A stretch of 40,818 nt of DNA, from assembly GCA_007695175.1 (NCBI GenBank), contig REEH01000241.1, positions 1 to 40,818 on the forward strand. The letters are read 5' to 3'. Each line of letters opens with the position of its first letter. Position 1 is the first letter of the stretch. The translations under genes were made by a program, and so were the position numbers. The notes below the pieces were generated by a model. The model was not told the DNA's origin. It was given only the letters and a program-made list of their open reading frames with translations, and ran no database searches. The stretch is from Spirochaetaceae bacterium. GTDB taxonomy: Bacteria > Spirochaetota > Spirochaetia > DSM-27196 > Alkalispirochaetaceae. Shown here one piece after another: positions 8,754 to 16,441 of the stretch.

Positions 8754-8783
8754 TTGACACGGGCGGGAGCGCCTCCCTATACT
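8754..8783 (+). promoter_or_regulatory. Strong sigma70 promoter of the PEGA-smpB operon
   Basis: TTGACA (8754-8759), an 18-bp spacer and TATACT (8778-8783) make a near-consensus promoter. Expected transcription start is about 8789-8791, only a few nucleotides before the ATG at 8795, and there is no ribosome binding site. A second GCGTTGACA copy lies 14 bp upstream (8737-8745) and overlaps the lepB -35 box on the other strand. Confidence 0.75.
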
Positions 8784-8794
8784 CGCCCCACGAT

Positions 8795-10357
8795 ATGGCC
8801 AAATCCTGGAAAGAAATAACATCCGAGGAGGAGCTCCAACAAATCACCGTGAAACTCCCCGACCGGATGGGGATGGCTCCCCGTGTGTATGTTCCCCTGA
8901 TCTGGGCATCCCTCCTGACAGTCGGGCTTTTCCTGGTCCTCCTGCTTCCAGGTATTCGCTCCTACGGCACCGTACTGAAACTGGAAAGTTCTCCCTCCGG
9001 CGCGGAGGTTCTCGTCGACGGGACACGCCGTGGATCCACCCCTCTGGAGACCTTTGTCGAAGCGGGGACGCGGACCGTCGAGGTGCGTCTCCCCGGATTT
9101 ACTCCGCAAGTGAAAGAGATTCACCTCGGCGGCCGCCGTCTGGGCAGTGCGATAGTTCCACTCCGGGCACACCACTCCTTCCTGTTTGCGGCGGCCGATA
9201 CCGCAGGTCTTCGGGCGGAAAGCGTCGCGGATTTCGCCGCCTGGGCACTCGGGCCTGAGCCGGGCCCCCAGTTTCAGCATCCTCCCGTCGCACGCAGCGG
9301 CGGCCGAGGCATGTGGGCGAGCGAGCACCGTCCCGACCGGGATGGTCTCGAGCGATTTGCCGGAAATCTCCTGGCTCACGCACGACCGCACCAGGGAGCG
9401 GACATCCTGGGAGCCCTCCTGCGTGCAGGAAACCCCGGCGCCGTGGTGACCACCGGTTCGATCGCGGAGATCGCGCAAATTTTCATACAACTTGACAACA
9501 ATTATCCCGGTTTTCACCGCCTTGTGGAGGAGCTGACCGGTACGGAATCGGCTGCTTTCGGATCCTGGTACAGAAACAGGGAAGATCAGCTCTCGACGGA
9601 CCTGCTGGCGGTTTCGATTCAGCTGGATGAGGGACGCTCCCCAATGCGCCGTTCCCGTACAATCGGCGGAATCCCCTTCGTTGCCGTCCCGGCGGGCCGG
9701 TACGCTCTGGGCTATCCTCTTCGCAACGCCGAAACGACGGGAGTGATCGTTGAATATCCGCAGGAGTTCTGGATTCAGGCAACGGAGACAACCCGCGCCG
9801 AATTTGCCCGCTTTATCTCGGCCATTCCGGAATGGGAACGGGACCGGGTACGGCAGGAGGGCTTCAGCGACTACCTGCGGGACTGGCCGGAGGACTGGTC
9901 GCAGCGCTTCGGTCCGACGGCGCGGGAGGGCCAGTTGCCGGTGAGGTACGTGCATCGGGAGGCAGCCCTGGCGTTTGCCCGGTGGCTTGGTCGGGAAGAG
10001 GGGCTTCCGGAGGAAACGCTGCGTCTCCCTTCCGCGAACGAGTGGGAGTACGCAGCCTTTCTGAACGATTCCAGTGAATCCGGTCCACCCCGGGAGGGAC
10101 CCGTCCCGGTGAACGATTCGCCCCTGGGTGCGTTGGGAGCACGGACGATGGCGGGCAGTCTCTGGGAATGGACCACCGACTGGTATGGTCGGTACGGCCA
10201 TCTCCTGCCGCCCGATTACGGGGCGGCTGCGACGGTCATGGGGGGTAGTTTCGCCAACTCCGTACCAGGCCACACGCTGCGGGGCGCCCAGGACCCGCGA
10301 ACCACATCTCCTTTTCTCGGTTTCCGCCTCGTACTCGTACCGGGAGAGCTACAGTGA
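8795..10357 (+). CDS. Membrane protein with PEGA domain and SUMF1/FGE-like domain
   Basis: 520 residues. A cytoplasmic N-terminus of about 32 residues is followed by one membrane segment (about 33-52), a PEGA-type repeat (LKLESSPSGAEVLVDGTRRG, about 61-122, with the usual P-S-G-A and G-S-T-P-L elements), a middle region without a recognised domain, and a C-terminal SUMF1/formylglycine-generating-enzyme-like fold from about 285. Late motifs are LRLPSANEWEYAA, GSLWEWTTDWYG, VMGGSFAN and a final LGFRLVL. The protein contains no cysteine, so it cannot be a copper/cysteine formylglycine-generating enzyme; a binding or structural role at the envelope is more likely. It overlaps smpB by 4 bp (GTGA). 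The promoter lies immediately before the start codon. Confidence 0.85.
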   Translation: MAKSWKEITSEEELQQITVKLPDRMGMAPRVYVPLIWASLLTVGLFLVLLLPGIRSYGTVLKLESSPSGAEVLVDGTRRGSTPLETFVEAGTRTVEVRLPGFTPQVKEIHLGGRRLGSAIVPLRAHHSFLFAAADTAGLRAESVADFAAWALGPEPGPQFQHPPVARSGGRGMWASEHRPDRDGLERFAGNLLAHARPHQGADILGALLRAGNPGAVVTTGSIAEIAQIFIQLDNNYPGFHRLVEELTGTESAAFGSWYRNREDQLSTDLLAVSIQLDEGRSPMRRSRTIGGIPFVAVPAGRYALGYPLRNAETTGVIVEYPQEFWIQATETTRAEFARFISAIPEWERDRVRQEGFSDYLRDWPEDWSQRFGPTAREGQLPVRYVHREAALAFARWLGREEGLPEETLRLPSANEWEYAAFLNDSSESGPPREGPVPVNDSPLGALGARTMAGSLWEWTTDWYGRYGHLLPPDYGAAATVMGGSFANSVPGHTLRGAQDPRTTSPFLGFRLVLVPGELQ

Positions 10358-10809
10358 GTGATCGCAAGACACTGGCAAGAAACAGACGAGCCTTTCACGA
10401 GTACACGGTGGAAGAGAAGATCGAGGTTGGCATCGTTCTGCAGGGGACGGAGGTCAAGTCGATGCGGCGGGGCAAGTTTTCCTTTGCCGATGCCTACGGG
10501 CGCGTGAAGGATGGTGAACTCTGGCTCATGGGACTGCATATTTCTGAGTATACCCACGGCAACCTCTTCAATCACGACCCCGTCCGCCATCGTAAACTAT
10601 TGTGCCACGCCGAGGAGATCGATCGCATGCGGCGGAGGGTCGAGGAGAAGGGCTTCACTCTGGTGCCGCTTGAGTTCTATCTCAAGCAGGGACTTATCAA
10701 ACTGGAACTGGGCGTGTGCCGCGGGAAAAAGCTCTACGACAAGAGAGAGTCCCTCAAGGCAAAAGACCAGAAACGGGAAATGGATCGCGCCATGCGACAG
10801 GGGTTGTAG
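10354..10809 (+). CDS. smpB: SsrA-binding protein SmpB
   Basis: 151 residues, normal length. SmpB binds the tRNA-like part of tmRNA and brings it to stalled ribosomes. Family blocks are RNRRAFHEYTVEEKIEVGIVL, GTEVKSMRRGKFSFADAY, the HISEYTHGNLFNHDPVRHRKLL segment and the C-terminal tail KAKDQKREMDRAMRQGL, which in the family enters the mRNA channel. GTG at 10354 overlaps the stop of the upstream PEGA gene. The tmRNA gene ssrA lies about 850 bp downstream on the same strand, with one gene between them. Confidence 0.98.
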   Translation: MSDRKTLARNRRAFHEYTVEEKIEVGIVLQGTEVKSMRRGKFSFADAYGRVKDGELWLMGLHISEYTHGNLFNHDPVRHRKLLCHAEEIDRMRRRVEEKGFTLVPLEFYLKQGLIKLELGVCRGKKLYDKRESLKAKDQKREMDRAMRQGL

Positions 10810-10812
10810 ACA

Positions 10813-11598
10813 ATGAATCTGCTGGAAATTCACGATTTTGCCCGGGACGTAGCGCGCATCGGAGGACAGGTGACCCTGGAGTGGTTCAGCCGGACCGATC
10901 TGGCGGTGGAGCGGAAGGCCGACGATACGCCCGTAACAATCGCCGATCGCACGACGGAGAAGGTGATGCGGGACGCGATCCGGCAGCGCTTCCCGGACCA
11001 CCTCGTCGTCGGAGAGGAAGAGGGCGGAGAGATTACCGGATCGGGAATGGAATGGGTGATCGATCCTATCGATGGAACAAAGACGTTTATTCGCGGAGTG
11101 CCACTGTACACGACGCTTCTGGCGGTGCTGCTTGAGGGAGTCCCCCAGGTGGGGGTAATCCACGCTCCCGCAACCGGCGAGCTGGTGAGCGCTCTTCTAG
11201 GCCAGGGCGCCTGGGACGAGCGGCGGCGGCCGGTTCGTGTCTCGGCGGTTAAAAGGCTGGAGAACGCCTGGTACGTCACCACGGACCCCGCTGATTTCTA
11301 CCGGCGGGACCCCGGTTTCAGTACCGCCCTGCTCGACCGCTGCGCGTCGGCCCGTACCTGGGCCGACGCCTATGGCTACATGCTCCTGGCCCGGGGCGCC
11401 ATCGATATCATGATCGATCCGATTCTGGCCCCCTGGGACGTGGCCCCCCTGGGAGTGATCGTCCGGGAGGCGGGTGGTGTCTTCACCGATTTTTCCGGTG
11501 TTGCTCAAAACGTCGGAGAAAGCTCCCTGGCCTGCGCCACGAAAGAGTTGCACCGGGAGGTACTCAAGCTTCGGGAAACGTGTGCGTCCGGTGCTTGA
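10813..11598 (+). CDS. Inositol-monophosphatase family phosphatase (HisN-like)
   Basis: 261 residues. The Mg-binding motifs of the family are all present: VVGEEEGG (Glu pair), WVIDPIDGTKTFIRG (Asp-Pro-Ile-Asp-Gly-Thr) and APWDVAPLGVIVREAGG near the C-terminus. The TKTFIRGVPLYTTLLAVL stretch resembles histidinol-phosphate phosphatases of the HisN type more than classical SuhB, but substrate cannot be settled from sequence; inositol or fructose bisphosphate phosphatase activity is possible. ATG at 10813 begins 3 nt after the smpB stop, so it belongs to that operon. Its TGA stop (11596-11598) lies within the -35 box of the ssrA promoter. Confidence 0.9.
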   Translation: MNLLEIHDFARDVARIGGQVTLEWFSRTDLAVERKADDTPVTIADRTTEKVMRDAIRQRFPDHLVVGEEEGGEITGSGMEWVIDPIDGTKTFIRGVPLYTTLLAVLLEGVPQVGVIHAPATGELVSALLGQGAWDERRRPVRVSAVKRLENAWYVTTDPADFYRRDPGFSTALLDRCASARTWADAYGYMLLARGAIDIMIDPILAPWDVAPLGVIVREAGGVFTDFSGVAQNVGESSLACATKELHREVLKLRETCASGA

Positions 11599-11623
11599 CT
11601 CCCCGCCCTCGGGGTCGTACACT
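11595..11623 (+). promoter_or_regulatory. Sigma70 promoter of ssrA
   Basis: TTGACT (11595-11600), a 17-bp spacer and TACACT (11618-11623) match the sigma70 consensus well. The -35 box overlaps the stop codon of the upstream phosphatase gene. Transcription would start near 11630, giving a short 5' precursor of about 29 nt before the mature tmRNA end at 11659. Confidence 0.7.
11601..11614. repeat. GC-rich hairpin inside the ssrA promoter spacer
   Basis: CCCCG - CCCT - CGGGG can fold into a 5-bp stem with a 4-nt loop just after the upstream gene's stop codon. It has no T-tract. It could protect the 3' end of the smpB-operon mRNA or act as an element of the ssrA promoter spacer; both are inference. 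Confidence 0.45.
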
Positions 11624-11658
11624 TGATGGAGACACAGAGACCAGCGTCTATCGATATC

Positions 11659-12010
11659 GGGGGTGTTCCGGATTCGATTGGGGTGGTTCCGTGTGACTCG
11701 TTGCAGGTGGAGCGCCATCTCCTGATTGGCACCTTTTTATCTGCCGAAGAAGCAGACTTTCTCCCTGTAGCTGCTTAAACAGCAAGGGACGGGCGCGGGT
11801 TGCGCCGCTCTGAGCGGCTCGTGGCTTGTCAAAGATCAGGGCTCGCTGCCGGTAGCTTCCGACCTGCCGGTGGGACTTATAGTCGGAACAGGGCGGCGTC
11901 CGGTTGGTCCACGCACCAAAAACGTCCGCCGACAAAATAAAGCGTAGACTAAACCTGTAGACGCGTTTCGCCGGCACCTCAAGACAGGGGTTCAACTCCC
12001 CTCACCTCCA
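11659..12010 (+). ncRNA. ssrA: tmRNA (transfer-messenger RNA)
   Basis: The tRNA-like ends are clear. The 5' end GGGGGTG (11659-11665) pairs with CACCTCC (12003-12009), with one G-U pair, and A12010 is the discriminator. The D-like arm contains CCGGATTCGATTGGGG, and the T arm is AGGGG-TTCAACT-CCCCT just before the acceptor strand. The 3' CCA is not encoded (GAAA follows), so it must be added after transcription. Length is 352 nt before CCA addition, in the normal range for a one-piece tmRNA. The tag reading frame lies at 11743-11778. tmRNA with SmpB rescues stalled ribosomes and marks the incomplete protein for proteolysis. Promoter upstream and rho-independent terminator downstream are both visible. 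Confidence 0.96.
11743..11778 (+). other. tmRNA proteolysis-tag reading frame
   Basis: GCC GAA GAA GCA GAC TTT then CTC CCT GTA GCT GCT TAA encodes AEEADFLPVAA followed by a stop. Tags usually start with Ala and end in two Ala, which ClpXP-type proteases recognise, so this frame fits. The resume codon is taken as GCC at 11743; GCA at 11752 in the same frame would give a shorter tag. Confidence 0.85.
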
Positions 12011-12015
12011 GAAAG

Positions 12016-12051
12016 CCCGCACCGCTCACTTCCGCGGCGCGGGTTTTTTTT
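12016..12051 (+). terminator. Rho-independent terminator of ssrA
   Basis: CCCGCACCGC (12016-12025) pairs with GCGGCGCGGG (12034-12043), a 10-bp stem with one A-C mismatch and an 8-nt loop, followed directly by eight T residues (12044-12051). Confidence 0.92.
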
Positions 12052-12122
12052 GTGCTCTCGGCGCCGGGACGGACGTGCCCCGGCAGCCCCGGCTGCGGTA
12101 TCAGGAACGGGTTTGGCGGGTA
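12052..12122. other. Intergenic stretch with GC-rich hairpins between ssrA and M48 gene
   Basis: Two alternative overlapping hairpins are visible: GCCGGG (12063-12068) with CCCGGC (12079-12084), and GCAGC (12083-12087) with GCTGC (12092-12096). They lie downstream of the minus-strand M48 gene and may protect or end its transcript, but neither has a T-tract. No reading frame is supported. Confidence 0.35.
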
Positions 12123-12953
12123 TCAGCGGGCCGACGGATCGTAGTATTCCAGAGCGCGGGGCATGAAATCCCGAATGTCCCGGATACGGCGTTCGTTGGA
12201 GGGATGCGTGGAGGCAAACTCCGGAGGCCGGGGGCCGCTGGAGGCGTCAGCCATGCGCTGCCAGAAATCAACCGCCGCCCGCGGGTCGTAGCCGGCCATA
12301 GCCATGAACATCAGTCCCAGCTGGTCCGCTTCGGTCTCGTGCAGGCGGCTGTAGGGAAGCAGTACGCCTACCTGCGCTCCCGCTCCGTAGGCGGCAAACC
12401 AGAGATTTCTTGTTTCCTCCGGCCGGTCGCGCAGCGCCACGGAAAGAGCGGCGCCTCCCATCTGGGCAACCAGGGCCTGGCTCATCCGTTCGTTGCCGTG
12501 CTCCGCCACGACGTGAGCGATCTCGTGCGCGATCACGACCGCCAGCGCTTCCTCCGTGACGGTTACCGGCAACAGACCCGTATAGACGGCGATCTTGCCG
12601 CCCGGCATGGCCCAGGCATTCACCTGGGGGCTTTCGATAAGCTGGAACTCCCAGCGGTACGCGTCGGCCTGCCGTGCGTAACCCGTATCGCGAAGATACC
12701 TGTCCACAGCGCCTGCGATATTCGCTCCCACTTCCCGGACCGTTGCCGTCGCCGCGGCATCGTCGCTGATGGGGTTTTCCCGCAGGAACTGATCGTACTG
12801 CTGAAAACTCATCGCCAGCAGTTCCGATTGCGGAATCAGGCGCAGCTGGCGGCGCTCTGAACCGGGAACTGTCGCGCAGGCGCTGATTACCACGATTGTC
12901 GACACCAGGAGAGCCGACCGGATCGGGAAGCGTTGAATCCGTGACCGTTTCAT
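12123..12953 (-). CDS. M48-family zinc metalloprotease lipoprotein
   Basis: 276 residues. The N-terminus has a signal sequence ending in a lipobox-like VISAC, so Cys26 is probably lipidated. The zinc site is HEIAHVVAEHGNER with HEIAH at 143-147, and the third ligand is the Glu of LHETEADQLGL. This architecture matches the periplasmic M48 proteases (LoiP/YcaL/BepA group) that act in outer-membrane protein quality control. No C-terminal TPR is present, unlike BepA. The preceding LIESPQVNAWAMPGGKI block is typical of the family. The ATG at 12953 lacks a usable ribosome binding site and starts 6 nt after a -10 box. Confidence 0.92.
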   Translation of the reverse strand: MKRSRIQRFPIRSALLVSTIVVISACATVPGSERRQLRLIPQSELLAMSFQQYDQFLRENPISDDAAATATVREVGANIAGAVDRYLRDTGYARQADAYRWEFQLIESPQVNAWAMPGGKIAVYTGLLPVTVTEEALAVVIAHEIAHVVAEHGNERMSQALVAQMGGAALSVALRDRPEETRNLWFAAYGAGAQVGVLLPYSRLHETEADQLGLMFMAMAGYDPRAAVDFWQRMADASSGPRPPEFASTHPSNERRIRDIRDFMPRALEYYDPSAR

Positions 12954-12959
12954 ACCTGT

Positions 12960-12988
12960 ATGCTAATTCCCGGTTTCCCTGCTGTCAA
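12960..12988 (-). promoter_or_regulatory. Sigma70-type promoter of the M48 gene, start codon 6 nt after -10
   Basis: On the minus strand TTGACA (12988-12983), a 17-bp spacer and TAGCAT (12965-12960) are followed by six bases and then the ATG at 12953. The expected transcription start therefore coincides with the start codon. Confidence 0.6.
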
Positions 12989-13040
12989 TCGGAAGGGTGC
13001 ATCCTGATCGGGATCGTTCCGTGGTATCCTGTTGGGGCGC

Positions 13041-13054
13041 CACCATTAGTGGTG
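13041..13054. promoter_or_regulatory. Dyad CACCA-TTAG-TGGTG before the nitroreductase gene
   Basis: A perfect 5-bp inverted repeat with a 4-nt centre, imperfectly extended by flanking G/C bases. It sits between a possible -10 box (TATCCT, 13025-13030) and the ribosome binding site, where a repressor could block transcription. No regulator gene is adjacent. Confidence 0.35.
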
Positions 13055-13082
13055 TCCCGCGGGAAAATGAAAGGAGCTGATC

Positions 13083-13607
13083 GTGTTCACGGAACTGCTG
13101 AAGAAACGCCGAAGCGTCAGGAAGTATAGCAGCGGGCCCCTTGCGGAGGACCAGATCCGTATCATAACGGAAGCGGCCCTGCTCTCTCCCTCTTCCCGGA
13201 ATATCCGGCCCTGGGAGTTTATTCTGGTTCGTGACCCTGATACCCTCCGGTACCTCTCCCGGGCAAAGGAGGGCGCAAAAATGATCGCCGACGCCGCGCT
13301 GGCGATCGTCATTCTCGGGGATACGGAGAAGTCCGATGTCTGGGTGGAGGACTGTTCCATCGTGGCATCAAATATCCTTCTCGCCGTGACCGATATCGGC
13401 CTCGGGGCGTGCTGGGTACAGATCAGAAACCGCTTTCACTCCGGGACGGAACGAGCGGGAGATTACGTCTCCGCGCGCCTGGGCGTACCGGAACGCTTTG
13501 AGGTGGAAGCGGTTATCGCGGTGGGCCGGCCGGAGGAGAAACGTCCTCCCCTGGGGGAGTCGGATATGGACTGGTCAAAGGTCCACCAGGAGCGATTCTC
13601 CGCATAG
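13083..13607 (+). CDS. Nitroreductase-family flavoprotein
   Basis: 174 residues. The N-terminus FTELLKKRRSVRKYSSGPL is the typical FMN-phosphate-binding RRSxRxY start of the family, followed by AALLSPSSRNIRPWEFILV and the central VEDCSIVASNILLAVTDIGLGACWVQI block. Such enzymes are small FMN dimers that use NAD(P)H to reduce nitro-aromatics, quinones or flavins; the physiological substrate cannot be told. GTG at 13083 is chosen because AAAGGAG lies about 7 nt upstream. It stands alone, convergent with guaA (42 bp between stops, no clear terminator), with a dyad in its leader. Confidence 0.9.
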   Translation: MFTELLKKRRSVRKYSSGPLAEDQIRIITEAALLSPSSRNIRPWEFILVRDPDTLRYLSRAKEGAKMIADAALAIVILGDTEKSDVWVEDCSIVASNILLAVTDIGLGACWVQIRNRFHSGTERAGDYVSARLGVPERFEVEAVIAVGRPEEKRPPLGESDMDWSKVHQERFSA

Positions 13608-13649
13608 AATGGCGCAGCCCGGAAAGCGGCCGGCCCCGCGTTTCTCTCC

Positions 13650-15203
13650 CTACTCCCACTCTATCGTCGCCGGCGGTTTTCCGGAGCAGTCATATACAAC
13701 CCGTCCCACCTGGGGGATGCGGTTGGTTATGTTCGCCGCCAGGTTTCTGAGAAACTCCGGCTGAAAGCCGTATACGTCGGCGGTCATTCCATCGCGGGAT
13801 GTGATCGCCCGCAGAGCGATGACCTCGCCGTACGCCCGCTGATCGCCGGCAACACCGACCGACCGGATCGGCAGCAGTACCGCGAAGGCCTGCCAGATCT
13901 CGTCGTACAGTCCCGCGTCGCGCAGGGCCTGAATGTACAGAGCGTCCACTTCCCGAAGAATCTCGCACCGTTCCCGTGTGACCTCGCCCAGGATACGTAC
14001 CGCCAGTCCCGGTCCGGGAAAGGGATGGCGGCCCACGATTTCCTCGGGGAGACCGAGCAGACGTCCCAGTTCCCGCACCTCGTCCTTGTAGAGCGCCGCC
14101 AGGGGTTCTACCACGAGTCCGGCTTCCCGCTTCGTTCGCACCAGGGGGCTGGCGACGTTGTGGTGGCTCTTGATCGTGTTGGCTCCCCGTCCCACACCAT
14201 CACCGCTCTCGATCAGGTCCGTGTAGAGTGTGCCCTGGGCCAGGAGGTACTCCCCCGGAAGCCGATTCAAGACTTCCGTTTCCTGAACGGTCATGAAGAG
14301 ATCGCCGATGATGGTCCGCTTCTCTTCCGGCTCGGTCACGCCGGCCAGAGCGGTCAGGAACCGCTCTTCCGCATCGACGAGATAGAGGTTCTTCGCACCC
14401 AGGCGCTTCAGGGCGGCGCCGATCTCCCGGGACTCATCTTTCCTCATGAGACCCGTGTCGACATACATGAGGTGTACCTGGTCGGGGTTCAGCGTCTTGA
14501 GAAGGGCGGCCGCCACAACTGAAGAGTCGACGCCACCCGATATGAGCAGAAGGACCGGCTTGTCCTGTACCTTCGCGCGAACGTCCTTCTCCAGCTGCTG
14601 AAGATAGTTCTCCACGGACCACTGCCGACGGGCACCGCACAGACGGGTCGCGAAGTTGTCCAGGATCGCGCCGCCCGACTCAGTGTGGGATACTTCCGGG
14701 TGGAACTGCAGTCCCACAAAGGAAAGCGTCGGGATGGAGACGATAGCCGGGACTCCCTGCGAGGTGGAGGCGATTTCCACACTTCCCTCCGGGAGACGGC
14801 GTAAGGTGTCACCGTGACTCATCCAGGAGATGAAGCTCCGGCTCAAACCTTCCACCAGCGCGTGGTCGGTGTTTATTTTAACCGGGGCCGGTCCGTACTC
14901 CCGCGTATCCGAGGGAGCCACCGTACCGCCCTGCATGAGGGCGGTCACCTGCAGACCGTAGCAGATCCCCAGGATGGGCAGGCCCTGCCGGTACACCGCA
15001 CTGTCCGGCCGGGGAGAACCCTCGTCGTGGACGGAGGCGGGGGAGCCGGAAAGGATGATGCCCCGAACGCTCCCGTCGAGCCATTCCGATACGGGGGAGT
15101 CACCGGGAACTATCTCGGCGTAGACGCCCCGCTCACGGATGCGGCGACCGATAAGGTGAGTGGTCTGGCTGCCGAAATCGAGGATGACGATTCGGTCTTT
15201 CAT
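13650..15203 (-). CDS. guaA: GMP synthase (glutamine-hydrolysing)
   Basis: 517 residues, full length. It converts XMP to GMP with ATP and glutamine. The N-terminal glutamine amidotransferase has ILGICYGLQ with nucleophile Cys81 and the later FHPEVSHTE His/Glu pair. The ATP pyrophosphatase domain has the PP-loop SGGVDSSV, and the C-terminal dimerisation domain ends with RVVYDCSGKPPATIEWE, the usual family terminus. The ATG at 15203 overlaps the purA stop by 4 bp. It is the last gene of guaB-purA-guaA. Confidence 0.98.
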   Translation of the reverse strand: MKDRIVILDFGSQTTHLIGRRIRERGVYAEIVPGDSPVSEWLDGSVRGIILSGSPASVHDEGSPRPDSAVYRQGLPILGICYGLQVTALMQGGTVAPSDTREYGPAPVKINTDHALVEGLSRSFISWMSHGDTLRRLPEGSVEIASTSQGVPAIVSIPTLSFVGLQFHPEVSHTESGGAILDNFATRLCGARRQWSVENYLQQLEKDVRAKVQDKPVLLLISGGVDSSVVAAALLKTLNPDQVHLMYVDTGLMRKDESREIGAALKRLGAKNLYLVDAEERFLTALAGVTEPEEKRTIIGDLFMTVQETEVLNRLPGEYLLAQGTLYTDLIESGDGVGRGANTIKSHHNVASPLVRTKREAGLVVEPLAALYKDEVRELGRLLGLPEEIVGRHPFPGPGLAVRILGEVTRERCEILREVDALYIQALRDAGLYDEIWQAFAVLLPIRSVGVAGDQRAYGEVIALRAITSRDGMTADVYGFQPEFLRNLAANITNRIPQVGRVVYDCSGKPPATIEWE

Positions 15204-16438
15204 TTCCGGTCACCCCAGACGGAGGTTCTCACGATCGTCTGATCGCGGCGGTACCCGATCGAAACCATGCTCACCGGTACGTGCACGTATTCCTCGATAA
15301 AGGAGATGTAATCCCGGGCCTCCCGGGGAAGACGATCATACTCCCGGATTTCACCAATGGGGGTCCGCCAGCCCGGAAGGCTCATCGTGACAGGGCGAGC
15401 CTCCTCCAGCAGGGGGATGGATGAGGGAAATGAATCCAGTGTCCGATCTTCCGTCTCGTAGCCGATGCAGGCCTTTATCTCTTCCAGATCGTCGTAGACG
15501 TCAAGATGCGTGAGAGCGAGACTGTCGATTCCGTTGGTACGGCACGCATACCGGAGCGCCACCAGATCCAGATACCCCACCCGGCGGGCACGGCCCGTGG
15601 TCACGCCGTATTCCCGGCCTGTCTCCCGGATGTGGTTTTCCAGGTCATTCTGGTTGCCGCCCTCAATCTCGCTCGGGAATGGACCATGCCCGACGCGCGT
15701 GCTGTAGGCTTTGAATACCCCCAGGACGTGGTCCAGCTTGTTGAACCCCAACCCCGACCCGGTAATTGCTCCCGCGGAGGAGGACATTCCGCTGGAAACG
15801 TAGGGATACGTGCCAAGATCAAGATCCAGCAACGCACCCTGGGCCCCCTCCAGCAGAACGTGTTCCCCCGGGTCAATCCCCTCGTGCATATGGACCGCGA
15901 CGTCGATGGCCAGCTCCGAGAGCCGATCCTTCCATGCAGCGAGAAACTCCTGGTCCTCCTGTGTCAGCGTCGCGAGATGGTCCGTCCACTCCAGATCCGC
16001 CAGCCGGACTCCATCGCGGTGCGCCTTGTGCGCGTAGGCCACCCCGATTCCGCGCCCGGTGGTACCGATCGGATTCCGGCGCGCCTCATCCCGTTCCACG
16101 TCCTCCCGGCGATGACTCGGGAGTACGAGGTGAGCGCGATCGGAAATGAACACTCTGCCCTGCCAGGAGATTCCCATCGTCTCAAGTTCCCGCAGTTCCG
16201 CGAAGAGTGCTTCCGGATCTATTACCATCCCGCTGCCCAGGATTACCTCCGTACCCTCATAAATGATTCCCGACGGCACGAGGTGGAGCTTGTAGGTGAT
16301 ATCGTCGTGGACAATCGTATGTCCCGCGTTTGCACCACCGGAGAAGCGCAGGACCGTGCGCACTTCCGAGGAGAGATAGTCCACGATCTTTCCCTTGCCT
16401 TCATCACCCCACTGGGCGCCAATCACTACAACGTTCAA
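15200..16438 (-). CDS. purA: Adenylosuccinate synthetase
   Basis: 412 residues. It joins aspartate to IMP with GTP, the first step towards AMP. The N-terminus NVVVIGAQWGDEGKGKIVDYL is the family signature (GTP/Mg loop), with GGANAGHTIV (catalytic His), TTGRGIGVAYAHKAHRDGVR and a TTGRARRVGYLDLVALRYA segment all intact. The start codon is TTG at 16438, fixed by that N-terminus; CGGAG lies about 9 nt upstream in the end of guaB. It is 3 nt after the guaB stop and overlaps guaA by 4 bp, so both IMP branches are made from one transcript. Confidence 0.98.
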   Translation of the reverse strand: MNVVVIGAQWGDEGKGKIVDYLSSEVRTVLRFSGGANAGHTIVHDDITYKLHLVPSGIIYEGTEVILGSGMVIDPEALFAELRELETMGISWQGRVFISDRAHLVLPSHRREDVERDEARRNPIGTTGRGIGVAYAHKAHRDGVRLADLEWTDHLATLTQEDQEFLAAWKDRLSELAIDVAVHMHEGIDPGEHVLLEGAQGALLDLDLGTYPYVSSGMSSSAGAITGSGLGFNKLDHVLGVFKAYSTRVGHGPFPSEIEGGNQNDLENHIRETGREYGVTTGRARRVGYLDLVALRYACRTNGIDSLALTHLDVYDDLEEIKACIGYETEDRTLDSFPSSIPLLEEARPVTMSLPGWRTPIGEIREYDRLPREARDYISFIEEYVHVPVSMVSIGYRRDQTIVRTSVWGDRK

Positions 16439-16441
16439 TTG

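Noticed and set aside
8777..10273. Minus-strand open frame of 498 codons opposite the PEGA/SUMF1 gene
   Set aside because: The plus frame has clear PEGA and SUMF1 motifs and a promoter; the minus frame is a shadow.
11648..11995. Minus-strand open frame inside the tmRNA region
   Set aside because: The region folds as tmRNA with matching acceptor strands, T arm and terminator.
13608..13649. Possible terminator between nitroreductase and guaA (GCGG...CCGC)
   Set aside because: Only a 4-bp stem with no T-tract; not supportable.
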